From Orientallactaga sibirica (taxonomy: Eukaryota > Chordata > Mammalia > Rodentia > Dipodidae), in contig JAEOAD010000982.1 in assembly GCA_036365145.1 (NCBI GenBank), forward strand, positions 5,420,001 through 5,484,000: 64,000 bases of DNA, written 5' to 3'. Made by a program: the position numbers and the translations under genes. Every line of letters begins with the position of its first letter. Within the stretch, counting starts at the first letter, position 1. The notes below the pieces were generated by a model. It was not told the origin of the DNA and ran no database searches. It worked only from the letters and a program-made list of their open reading frames with translations. Below, in pieces: positions 10,705 to 20,182 of this stretch.

Positions 10705-11470
10705 GTTTTAAAATTTTATTTATTGACAATTTTATACAAGTATATATTTTTATCATAATAACCTAGTAATTTTTCTTTGTTTTTTTAATTAATTTTTTTA
10801 TTAGTTATATATACAATGTATATAGAGCCATGATGGTACCATCATTATTCTTCTCCCTGCCCTCCCCCTCGGGGATTGTGGGTCATGCATTGCGGGGGTA
10901 GCCATCAGTTATGGGGGTGAGGCAATGTCTCTGTGCATAATGACCCAACTTATGGCTCTAACAATCTTTCCGCCCCCTCTTCCGCGAATTTCCCTAAGCC
11001 ATGTTGGGTTCATTTTAGGTCTATTTCAGTGAGGAGGTCATGGGAGTCTCGTGTCTCCAGATCTCTGGTTTGGTAGGGGTTGAGTGTTCTGTGTCTATCT
11101 CCTTCACCCTTGTGCTGATACCAGGTTCCCTGAGAAAGCAGAACTCTTGCTCATTGCCCCAGTTATTCTATGGGTTCAACTGGTACTGAGGAGAGAATCA
11201 GCCCATTGTACCTATTACTTTTTCTTGTCCTCTCTACCACTAAACTCTTTCCCCTTCCCCAATTAGTTCCTCATTTACTTTGATGTGTATGTGTGTTTGT
11301 GCTTTAGTTACAGTCGTTTGTATGAGCATGGGAGGAAGTTATTTACCAGAGCATGTGCAACTTAGAAATGGTTAAACCAACTTACCAATGGCTAAAGAAA
11401 ATGTCTTCCCTTCCCCCAGGAACCATTAGCTGCCAATCTCTGGGGCTTTTATTTGAACGTATGTTGAGAA
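10705..11470 (-). repeat. Older L1 3' UTR, antisense, split by a younger L1
   Basis: The parts at 10,705-10,779 and 11,211-11,470 resemble the murid-type L1 3' UTR seen again at 18,955-19,345 and 48,085 ('cccaattagttcctc', 'tttgatgtg', 'aaccattagctgcc'). The middle is the separate insertion listed next. Confidence 0.6.
10780..11209 (-). repeat. Younger L1 3' end inserted into the older L1
   Basis: Matches the terminal ~430 bp of the complete L1's 3' UTR in antisense. The flanks acctagtaatttttctttg (10,761-10,779) and acctattactttttcttg (11,210-11,227) are a diverged target-site duplication, which dates this insertion after the older L1. Confidence 0.75.
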
Positions 11471-11744
11471 AGTGGAGGAATGGGAAGGGTTCATTTCTTC
11501 ACTCAAGACAAAGTCAAAATATATTACCATGCAGCCATTTCCTGTCTTTTCAGAATGAAAGCACTTACGTCACCATCCTTAGGCATTCATGGCCCTCAGG
11601 GTAATTTCTATCTGCCCCCAATGTGAATGAAAGTCTAAGTGTTCCCTAGCAAACAATTTGGAAATATTAGTACATAGCAATCCACATCTTTTCTCTCCTA
11701 TCGGGCTAGCTAGCTCTTGCCCACATTAGTTCTAAGAGTCTAGA
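11471..11744. other. Unassigned sequence
   Basis: No gene or repeat recognised. It may still be the distal part of the older L1 3' UTR. Confidence 0.35.
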
Positions 11745-12013
11745 AAGCGGGAGTGGCTCAGGGAATTTCATGGAAGAGGGGAGCCAAAAGATTATTAGAG
11801 CCACAAGTTGGGACACTATGCGGAGAGACATTGCCTCTTCCCCATAACTGATAGCTGCCCCGGCAATGCATGACTCACAATCCCCATGGGGATGACCTGC
11901 ATCCTCAACTGGGAGGGTCCCTTTGGAGGGTGGGCAGGGATGAGGGGAAGGATGGTACCAACATGTGCTGTTTACATACTGAGTATGTCCATAACTAATA
12001 AATTTTTTTTAGA
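11745..12013 (+). repeat. L1 3' end, sense, 5'-truncated
   Basis: Carries the landmarks 'ggctcagggaatttcatgg', 'gccacaagttggg' and 'aatgcatgactcac', then 'gggagggtccctttgg', ending in a short A/T tail. Equivalent to about 29,965-30,180 of the complete L1. Confidence 0.8.
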
Positions 12014-12424
12014 AGAGTCTACAGTCTTAGTTTCAATGAAGGATCTTTGGAAATAAGATTTTAAAATGACTCGTATTTTAGCTCTTTTTATGTTTTAGAA
12101 AACTTTCTATGACTTTGAACCAACATATTTTTTTTAAAAACTACCTTGACTGAAAAGAACAGACAAAAACTCAAAGCAAACTGTAAATTTTCAACAGAAC
12201 TTCTAGAATTTTGCTGCTGGTGGTAGTGGAACTATCTGTGTGTGTGGGGGGGGTATGCAGTATGTGTGGTTGTGTGTGCAGGTGAAACGAAAACTTATAA
12301 AAAGTATTTTTCTAGGTAGTTGGTTATTTAGATAATTCTGGCATATATATCCATGGATCTCAAAATTGTCTTAACCTGATTGAATTCATTGCCTTGCCTA
12401 AATACACATTTATGAAGACAGGAT
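12014..12424. other. Unassigned sequence
   Basis: No gene seen. A short TG/G-rich stretch lies at about 12,237-12,255. Confidence 0.4.
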
Positions 12425-12562
12425 GGTACGAGATGATCCACCCCTACAATCACAGCCCTTGAGATACACATGTAGAAGGATCATGAGTTTAAGGGCAACC
12501 CAGGCTATATAGTAAGCTCCAGTTCAGCCTGTCATATATAGCAAGGCTCTGTCACAAAAGAG
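12425..12562 (+). repeat. Old B1-like SINE
   Basis: Degraded 7SL-type body ('ctacaatcacagccc', 'gatcatgagtttaagggcaaccc', 'tatatagtaagctccag', 'gctctgtcac'). Confidence 0.6.
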
Positions 12563-12573
12563 CACTTAGTAAA

Positions 12574-12660
12574 AGGGCTGGTTATGCAGCTCAGTAGCTT
12601 AAAAAAATCTTACTTGGCATTCCCAAGGTCATAGTTTCCATTTCCAGCACATTCATGCAC
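12574..12660 (+). repeat. ID-like SINE
   Basis: 'gggctggttatgcagctcagtagctt' and 'ttccatttccagcac' follow the ID/tRNA-Ala-derived layout with substitutions. With the preceding B1-like piece it could be parts of a B4-type element. Confidence 0.5.
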
Positions 12661-13345
12661 TTCATAACATTGGAAATTCTTATCTGTATTTCTTCTATTA
12701 TTTTGAAATAATTGCAATGTATTAACCTTGGAGCTTACAGATTCACACGTCATTTGTTTCAGAATCTTTTGTTGCCACAAAATCCTCTTTATTGTCTTGA
12801 AATGTAGAGAGGACATAGCAGTAGATTTTGCAGGGAACATTATCAGTCCAAAAATAACAGGAGAAAAGAATAAGGGCTTGCCTCACCCCGACTATCTTCT
12901 GCAAAAGAAATTGTCATCCTATTTTACTTACTTCACCTAGGTTTAGCTTCCTCTTCCTTTTCTTTTTTTCTTGTTGATATTTTTCCACTATTATCTGCCT
13001 GGCCACATTTTATTTCTCCATCCTATTGAGATCTTATGTGTCTTCTTTGTCCCTCTTGTGTAACTTGGTGGGTTTTTTTTTTTTCTTGGCTCATAGTTTT
13101 CTTCTTTTTTTATAGTCCCACCCTTTTGCCTCATCTTTTTACTCTATCATTGATGTATTAAGTTGAATTTAATCTGTTATTTGAATACTCATGTGACCTA
13201 AGTGCACAGTGACCAAAGAAGCCAGATAAGAAACTCGCATTCCATGAGCAACAGTCCACACAACAAAGGCAGTCCGGCCATCACAAACACAAAAAGGGGC
13301 TGCATTTATTTTGAAAAAGAGGGATTAAACACTTGTGTGGAAAAG
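12661..13345. other. Unassigned sequence, T-rich in the middle
   Basis: No gene. T-rich tracts at about 12,955-12,975 and 13,070-13,115. Confidence 0.4.
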
Positions 13346-13349
13346 ATAC

Positions 13350-13600
13350 CCAGTTAAGAGGCAGGGGAGATTTCTCAGTGAGTAAAGTGCTTGCCTTCCA
13401 AGCATGAAGAGTTCAGATCTGCAGCACCCATGTAAAAGAACCATGGCATATCTGTAACCTCATCACCGAGGAGGCAGACACAGTAGTATCCTTGGGATTC
13501 AGTGGCTGGCTAGTCTAGCCTAGTTGGTGGGCTCTATGTTCAGCAAGTGATCCTACTTCAAAGAATAAGGTGAAGATCCAGTGAAGAGGAAACCCAGGCA
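13350..13600 (+). repeat. B4/RSINE1 SINE
   Basis: Runs from a tRNA-like head ('ggggagatttctcagtgagtaaagtgcttgcc') through the B1-like part ('gtaacctcatcaccgaggagg') to 'tggctggctagtctagcctagttgg', the diagnostic RSINE1 stretch. Confidence 0.7.
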
Positions 13601-13774
13601 GGAGGATCAAAAGTTCAATGTTATCCTTGGCAAAATAATGAATTTGAGTCCGGCCTGGTGTACAGGAGACACTGTCTCAAGTATCTTAAAAAATATCTTC
13701 CCCCCTCAGGATGTCCAAGACAGCATTTTTTCAGTGATATTCATGTTTAAATATTTTAACTTTGTAATGTAGGT

Positions 13775-14060
13775 AGGCCTCATCCAATCCATTGAAGACA
13801 TCAACTCTGTCCTGAGGAAATCATTATTCCTGCCCAGCTGCCTTCAAAATGAGATAACCTTTTTCTTGCTTTTGTGTCCCCTGAGCCTTGATCCTGCTGC
13901 TCTTCAGATTGAAACTTCTCTGCCAGATCACCAGCTTGCCAATTCATCCTGTAAACCTTGGGACTTCTCAACTATCATAATTACACAACCTAGTTCCTGA
14001 TAGTAAATATTTTTGTGTATACCTATACATCACATGGATTCTGTTTCTCTAAACTATGCT
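13775..14060 (+). repeat. Possible old LTR 3' portion
   Basis: 'gagccttgatcctgctgctcttcag' and the end 'ggattctgtttctctaaac' resemble the ends of old mammalian LTR or MER elements. I cannot assign the family. Confidence 0.3.
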
Positions 14061-14095
14061 TAGTATCAAAATCTTACCACTCTGAGAGTCCACTC

Positions 14096-14420
14096 ATTTT
14101 TTGTTGCTATAACAAGTAACTGAGCTTTTAAAGCTTATCACGGAAAGCTTTATTGTAGCTCAGGGTTTTGGAGGTTTCAATCTGTGAACAATTGGTTCCA
14201 TTGTTTGTCCCTGATAAAGCAGCACAACATGGCTGAGACCATAAAGAAAGAAAAATTCTGGGGTCCCACAATCCCCTTCGATAACACACCCTTAATTATT
14301 CATCTTCTTCCTACTATGCTCAACTTCTTAAAGGTTCTATTGTCTCTCAATAGTGCTGTTGAGGGAGAACTCCCTCGCTTCTGGCAATTATATGCTTAAG
14401 AAACTGAGAAATTGCATGGT
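14096..14420 (-). repeat. ERVL-MaLR-type LTR, antisense
   Basis: 'tgttgctataacaagtaactgag' followed by 'gctttattgtagctcagggttttggagg' is the reversed 3' portion of MST/MT-type LTRs, with the middle degraded. Confidence 0.55.
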
Positions 14421-15397
14421 TGACTAGGGATGGCCGGAGCTGTGGAAGTCCAGGGTTCTGAGAGTCGGGGTCTCTGAGAGTCCAAGGCCCTGGGAGTTCA
14501 GCTAGAAACATTGCAGTAGGCTAGTTAGGAAAAGCTGTTTGTGTCATCAGCCTGCCCTGTTCCCTCCTCAACACAAAGGATTTTCAGTTAGTATTGAAGA
14601 ATTCTCAATAGTCAATCAATCAGGCTACAACACCTTCAATTGTAGGTAGAAACAGCCTTAACATACTTAACCCATGTGAATTCAGCCTTCATATGGGTCC
14701 ATGCTCTGGGTCTCACCCTTTCCAATTGGGGTGCTTTTCTTGCTTATGATTAAGCCTGCCATTTCTGTCTTTACTGTAATTCTGATTCCAATACAAAAAG
14801 CTTGTTGCATACATTTCTCATACTGACTTTGTGGATCATATCTTGGCACATAGATGGCAATGCTTTGCTGCTCCCTGGGTAAGAATCCATTGCAGAGGAA
14901 CTCACGGAGCGCAAAGAAGAGTTCTGCCTCATTTCACTATGGGCTGTGAACCAAATCTTTTAACATATGACTGTTTGGGGGACATTGGTATCATTTATCA
15001 CAGCACTGTATTTTTATATGAAAGAAAGATCTCAAAAAACTATGGAATATGATGAAAGTTGGGCAGCAATTATTGTTACTGCTGAGTTCTTGTCAGACAC
15101 CATGGAGATTAAAAGAAAATCTAACATTCTTTGTGACATTTGTTCTTCCTGAAAGGCTTGCTTCACCAAGCTTTATCATCAATTATACTTTCTCTAAGTG
15201 CTCGTGCTCACTCTTCCACTCCCATGCTTTATCAACACTAGTATTATTGTTCTGTGAGGGGATGCCTGAAGAAATCTTGTCCACAAACACATCTACTCAG
15301 CCTTATATTGCAAAAGAGACTTTGCTCATGTGATCGAGTTAAAGACCTTGAGCTATTAAGATGATCCTCAGAGATTGAGAGGGGCTCAATATCATTA
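14421..15397. other. Unassigned sequence
   Basis: No gene recognised. A GC-richer patch at 14,430-14,500 repeats 'ctgagagtc' and related words. Three overlapping short frames (14,831-15,333) show no recognisable domain and are probably chance. Confidence 0.4.
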
Positions 15398-15404
15398 CAG
15401 GGAT

Positions 15405-15580
15405 ATTTTTTAAAATATTTTTTTACTTATTTATTTAAGAGACAGCAAGAGATAGTATGAACTCCAAATACATGCACCACTTTGTGTCTCTAGCTTTACT
15501 TGGGCACTGGAGAATCAAATCTGGACTGACAGGCTTTGCAAACAAGAGCACCTTTAAGGGCTTAGCCATCATCCCAGCCC
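15405..15580 (-). repeat. B2-like SINE, antisense, shortened
   Basis: Tail-first antisense copy lacking much of the pyrimidine block. acagggatattttt upstream and acaaggatctttttt downstream are probable target-site duplications. Confidence 0.75.
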
Positions 15581-15594
15581 ACAAGGATCTTTTT

Positions 15595-15834
15595 TTAAAA
15601 AAAATATTATTTTTACGTATTTATTTGAGGGGGAAAGAGGCAGAGAGAGAGAGAGAGAGAGGGAGGAAGGGAGGGAGGGAGGGAAATAATGGGTACACCA
15701 GGGCATCCAGCAATTGCAAACAAACTCCAGACACATGTGCCACCTTGTGCATCTGGCTTATGTGGGTCCTGGGGAATCAAACCTGGATCTTTGGCTTTGC
15801 AGGCAAGAGCCTTAATCACCAAGCCATATCTCCC
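15595..15834 (-). repeat. B2-like SINE, antisense, with purine expansion
   Basis: The element's own pyrimidine block has expanded into (GA)n plus (GGGA)n at about 15,643-15,685 on the plus strand. The rest follows the family down to 'accaagccatatctccc'. Confidence 0.85.
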
Positions 15835-15879
15835 TTTATAAAAGGGAAACAGGAAGGTTAAAGGGAAGGGAGGCATGAA

Positions 15880-16000
15880 GGTGCTACGTGTGTCTGTAGT
15901 TTGTTTGCATTAGCTAGAGGCCCTGGCACACTTGTTCTCTCTCTCTCATCTGCCTCTCTTTCTCTCTCAAATAAATAAATAAATATTAAAATATTTTTAT
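15880..16000 (+). repeat. B2-like SINE, 5'-truncated
   Basis: Starts in the middle of the body ('gtgtctgtagtttgtttgc') and ends with an A-rich tail. The tRNA-like promoter part is absent. Confidence 0.75.
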
Positions 16001-16855
16001 ATTTCACAAATGTTGGTGATTTCCAGATAGTTTTAGTAACCTTCTAAGGAGCCAGTTCTCTCCTCAGTATGAAGCTTAATAATCATTCACAGGTTGTGTT
16101 TCTTTATAGACAGAGGATGATCTTTGTAATCTTTTGCTAAACAATGAAATTGCATTTGTTTTGATTTATGTAAGTTACCTTGCCTAAGGAGATATCTTGG
16201 CAGTGGCTCCTTACATTTTTTTGCCATCAATATTTGTTTTTTCCTCAAAGGATATTTTTATTTCATTTTCAAATACTATATGATTTTTGTTGATTCTTAT
16301 GCCTCCTCCAACCCTCCTCCTATTCTTCCCTCCCATTACCTCCCTCCCCTATATTTTCCTTACTTCAATTCACATTGCCATTCATATTTCTTCCATATCA
16401 TTCCTACTGTGAATGTGGGTGTTATTTTGTCTTCATATACACCCACATATCAAATTCATGTTGTTATGGTGACAGCTGTTTGGGGAATGCTAGCTTACTG
16501 TGTTCTGTGGAAACAATCCTGTCACTCAGCTCACAAGGAAAGAGAGTGGAGGATGAGATGTTCGGGATCACCTGATGCTTGTGGTATAGATTATAGCTTC
16601 AGATCTAAAGGGTGGTCCACAGAGAGACTTCATGTAAAGATCCCTTCCAGTCTACCAGGTTTCTCTCAAGAACCCTCAGACAGACAGCCTTCTTGCCAAG
16701 CTCTGGCCTCATTTTTCCATAATCTAACTGAGAAATATGATTGAATAACTTTTGTGTTAATTAAGCATTGTTTTGGAGTTTTCAACCCTCCCAGGGACAT
16801 GGTACCTTGCTGTGTGACTTACTTTCTTCAATGCATTGGTACTGGGCTTTGCGAC
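16001..16855. other. Unassigned sequence
   Basis: No gene recognised. The C-rich tract at about 16,300-16,380 is reminiscent of antisense L1 3' UTR pyrimidine tracts, but I cannot align it with confidence. The 154-codon frame at 16,280-16,744 has no recognisable domain. Confidence 0.35.
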
Positions 16856-16879
16856 TGTACCAGTTGTCTATACTGCAAC

Positions 16880-17164
16880 TAACTATACAACCTAGTTTCC
16901 TATACCTGCAGCAAAACCTAGTTTTCTGTGGCTTCAACAAACTGCACAACCTAGTGATTAAAATGGTACCTATTTTACTGTCTCAGTTCAGGAAGTCAGA
17001 AATCTAAAATAAATCTTGCAGAGCTGAACTTGAGATGATGGCAGGGATGTGGATCCTCCTGTTGACTCTAGAAGAGAATGAGATCCTTGCCTTTGAGATT
17101 TTGGTGGCTCGTGGCATCCTCTCAGCACTGGCATGAACCTGGCCTTGTTTCTTTTTTTATATTT

Positions 17165-17199
<35 letters not shown>

Positions 17200-17560
17200 T
17201 TTGAGAGAGAGAAAGAGGCAGATAGAAAGAAAGAGAGAAGAGAGAATGGGCACGCCAGGGCCTACAGCCACTGCAAATGAACTCCAGACACATGTACCCC
17301 CTTGGGCATCTAGCTTATGTGGGTCCTGGGGACAAGGGTCCTTAGGCTTTGCAGGCAAATTCCTTAACCACTAGGCAATTTTCCTAGCCCTGGCTTTGTT
17401 TCTTTAACACTCCACCTTTTTTATTTTTTACTCTGCTTCTTTCTGCCCATTGAGGAAATTCAGGATCCTCTCCTAAAGATCCTCACTCACTTGCAAAATT
17501 CTTTTTGCCATGTAAAGTGATATGTGAATAGGCTTCTGGGAATGAAGACAGGGGTATTTT
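16880..17560 (-). repeat. MLT1-like LTR fragment, antisense, split by a SINE
   Basis: 'ttactgtctcagttcaggaagtcagaaatc' followed by 'gagctgaacttgagatgatggc' and 'atgagatccttgcc' resembles reversed MLT1 sequence. It resumes after the SINE at 17,389. Boundaries are approximate. Confidence 0.45.
17155..17388 (-). repeat. B2-like SINE, antisense, with (ATTT)n tail
   Basis: The antisense copy begins with an (ATTT)n tail (about 17,162-17,203). It is flanked by cctggccttgtttcttt (17,138-17,154) and cctggctttgtttcttt (17,389-17,405), a target-site duplication with one difference. Confidence 0.9.
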
Positions 17561-17599
17561 GGTGTCTGAGTGAGAAAGGATGTGTGGAGCAATATCAAT

Positions 17600-18950
17600 T
17601 TATAAGAATAAATCTTGGGTCATTTATGATATTATTGTAATGACTGGCAGAAGTTTGAAGTAGACAGTCTTCAGCTGTGTGAGGCTTCTAGGACAAAAAC
17701 ATCCAGGATTAAGCATTCCAAAACTCAGTCAAGAATCACAATAACAGTTGAAATTTCTGCTGACATCTCTGTAATCTACAAAAACATTAACTTCATGTCT
17801 TTCTATCTCATAGATAGTGGTGGATCTGGTTCTATGCAAAGAATTTCTAATATGTGTACAAAAATGTGTTAAAACTCGAGTTTCTTCTGGGTAGTTTATA
17901 ATACAAAAGGAATTATAATGTCTAGTTTGTTTATAATCCTAAAGAAACTTATAATTTGCAGCTGCACTTACACAGTATTTTCTCATTTTCTCATTTAGCT
18001 GGTGATATGAACTGGTTGATAATGGGAGTCTGTCTAAGAGGAATGGTAGGCCTGTCTGATTTCCTGTTTGAAGTGTGGTTACAGTAATCAGAATGGATCC
18101 AAATTTCCAGTATGCCCTATGCCAACATAGCTTCCTTTACCATGTATATTTTAGTGCAATTCAATAGGCTGACAGTCGTTTTTGACATTCAGGGACAATC
18201 CCAGTTTTAATTACCCATTCAGCCTTTCAAATCACTTGACAACCAGTACGGCCCAATTTTGGGATCAGGTTAAAAGTTTCTATTTTTTTTTTTTTGCAGA
18301 TTTTTAACAATTCATTCTCACTATATTTGAATCTAAAATGATTGCCTAAAAACTCACATGTTAAAGGCTCAGTTGCTAGCTGATGAGTTTAAATTGCATC
18401 TCTCAGGTATTTTGTCAAAGTGACAAACACAATTCTCTTACTGAGGAACAAGTAAGCTGATTTTTTTTAATCTCTGTAAAAATATTAAGATGCTTTCTAA
18501 GCAGAGACAATTATGCTAGAAAGGGACTGACTATAAATTATGCACGTTTTCCTAAAAATTGGATCCAATTTTTACTTGCAAAAGAACACTCAAAGCCTAA
18601 GTGGAAGGCATGCACTGTAAAGCATTCAGCTTCTGCAGAGATATTGTTCTAATTGCTTGGCCGAATGCTAAGGCTGATTTAGCAGCAGAATCATAATCGA
18701 CCATAAGCTTCTGTTGTTGCCACAACCATTCTTGCGATACTGAGCATAGTTTAAAAACTATTTCCCATGTGATGTGAGTTTGGGTGAAATGTTTCCCTTT
18801 CCATCCAAAAGATGTTAAAGTCTTATTCCATAGTACATATAAATGTGACCATGTTTGCAAATACTTTGTTTTGTTTTATCTTATTTTGTTTTTGCAGATC
18901 AAGGTGAGGTCATTAAGGAGGGATTTCTTTTTGTTTTAAAAAGAAAATTC
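17600..18950. other. Repeat-poor block of about 1.35 kb
   Basis: No SINE, L1 or LTR that I can recognise. The sequence is complex and not AT-monotonous apart from T-runs at about 18,282. A minus-strand frame of 87 codons (18,597-18,860) has no known domain. This is a candidate for conserved non-coding DNA. Confidence 0.35.
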
Positions 18951-18954
18951 CTTT

Positions 18955-19345
18955 TATTGGATTACTATGGATTTCTTTTTCAAGAATACTTGTAAATGTT
19001 GACATTTTACACATGGATTTAATGTATTTTGATCACAATCCCCTATTCCCTTCTCGCTTTCCCTTTCTCCATTCTCCTTCTGCTGAATCCCTTCTTCTTC
19101 CCAACTAGTCCCTCTTCTATTGTGATGTCATTTTTTCCATAGGGGTGGGCGTGATGCACTGAGTTTAATTAGAGTTGCCTGCATGGGCTTGTATGGGAAA
19201 ATATTGACTGGAGCACGTGGGTCCTACCTGCGGCTGCAGCACTGGAGAAAATACTTCCCACTCCCCCAGCAGTCATTAACTGCCTCTACCTCCTAGGGAG
19301 GGATGGGGTCCCAAACCTTCTCCATCATCAATAATAGAATGTTGA
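18955..19345 (-). repeat. L1 3'-UTR fragment, antisense, murid-like type
   Basis: 'ttttattggattactatgg', 'gatcacaatcccctattccc', 'cccaactagtccctcttc' and 'gtgatgtcattttttcc' match the layout of the older rodent L1 3' UTR, also seen at 48,085. Confidence 0.65.
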
Positions 19346-19369
19346 TGGACCCAGTATTGTATATCCAAT

Positions 19370-19735
19370 GTCTATGGTGATTTGAAACAGATGTCCCTAT
19401 AAACTCATGTGTTCTGAGTGCTTGGTTCCTAGGTGATGATAACTTGAGAAGTGGGACCTTGGTGGAGATGGTAGAGGAATCGTATTTCTGGGAATGGGCC
19501 TTGAGGTTTCTTACCCTCTAGCTTGCCAGTGTTAGTTAACCTCACTCTCTTGCTTCTGTTTTCCACCTGCTGTGGCAGAAGTGATGTCTATCCTCTGATC
19601 ATGCAACGCTTTCCCCTGCTATCATGAAGCTTCCCCTTGAGACTAATCTAAAAAACTTTCTTTCTATCAGCTGTTTTTTGGACAGGTACTTTATCCCAGC
19701 AAGGTAATTACAACAGTGCTGTTATAAAAAGCAGA
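19370..19735 (+). repeat. ERVL-MaLR-type solo LTR
   Basis: Shares the order 'gtgatttgaaacagatgtcc', 'ttggttcctaggtgatg', 'gtgggaccttggtgg', 'ctatcatgaagcttcccc', 'aggtactttatcccagcaa' with the LTRs at 31,247 and 52,705, and with rodent MT/ORR1-type LTRs known to me. Confidence 0.65.
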
Positions 19736-19789
19736 AAGTTCAGTATAGAATCAGATATGCAGAGAGGGAAAACTGATGTGAAGACATAG

Positions 19790-19975
19790 GGAGCCCATAC
19801 CTTACAAAGCAAAAAATACCTGAAGATTTGTAAAATCTTTCTGTGCAGCTCTCAGCTGGAAGCAGCCCTGCCAACAACACATTGATCATGGGTTTTCAGC
19901 TTCCAGAAATATAAGACAATAAATTTCTGTTGGATAATTCACACAGTTATGGCATACTTTCTTATGGCAGGCCTG
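19790..19975 (+). repeat. MLT1-type LTR 3' part
   Basis: 'agcagccctgccaacaac', 'tcagcttccagaaatataag', 'acaataaatttctgttgg' and 'cacagttatggcatac' are the recognisable MLT1 polyadenylation region. The AATAAA signal lies at about 19,918-19,923. Confidence 0.65.
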
Positions 19976-20166
19976 GAAACCTCATACAGATTTTACACCA
20001 AGGCAGGAAAGAAAGACAGGGAAAGTTTTGGAGATACGAGAAGAGTAATGGGGCCCTCTCACCCAGGAGTCTGGTTAAAGCCTTTCACCAGCAGAGAAGC
20101 AAAAATTCCAACTCAATTAACAAGTTTTGCCCGGCTATAAAGCTACTGTTTTCCAAGAATCTCACC

Positions 20167-20182
20167 TGAAACCCCATTTATA
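20167..20182. repeat. Target-site duplication of the antisense L1, copy 1
   Basis: tgaaaccccatttata here is identical to 22,526-22,541. The 16-bp length is in the normal L1 range. Confidence 0.85.

Noticed and set aside
16280..16744. 154-codon plus-strand frame
   Set aside because: The longest frame outside L1, but no known domain, no splice or start context, and a low-complexity start. One frame of this size is expected by chance in 64 kb.
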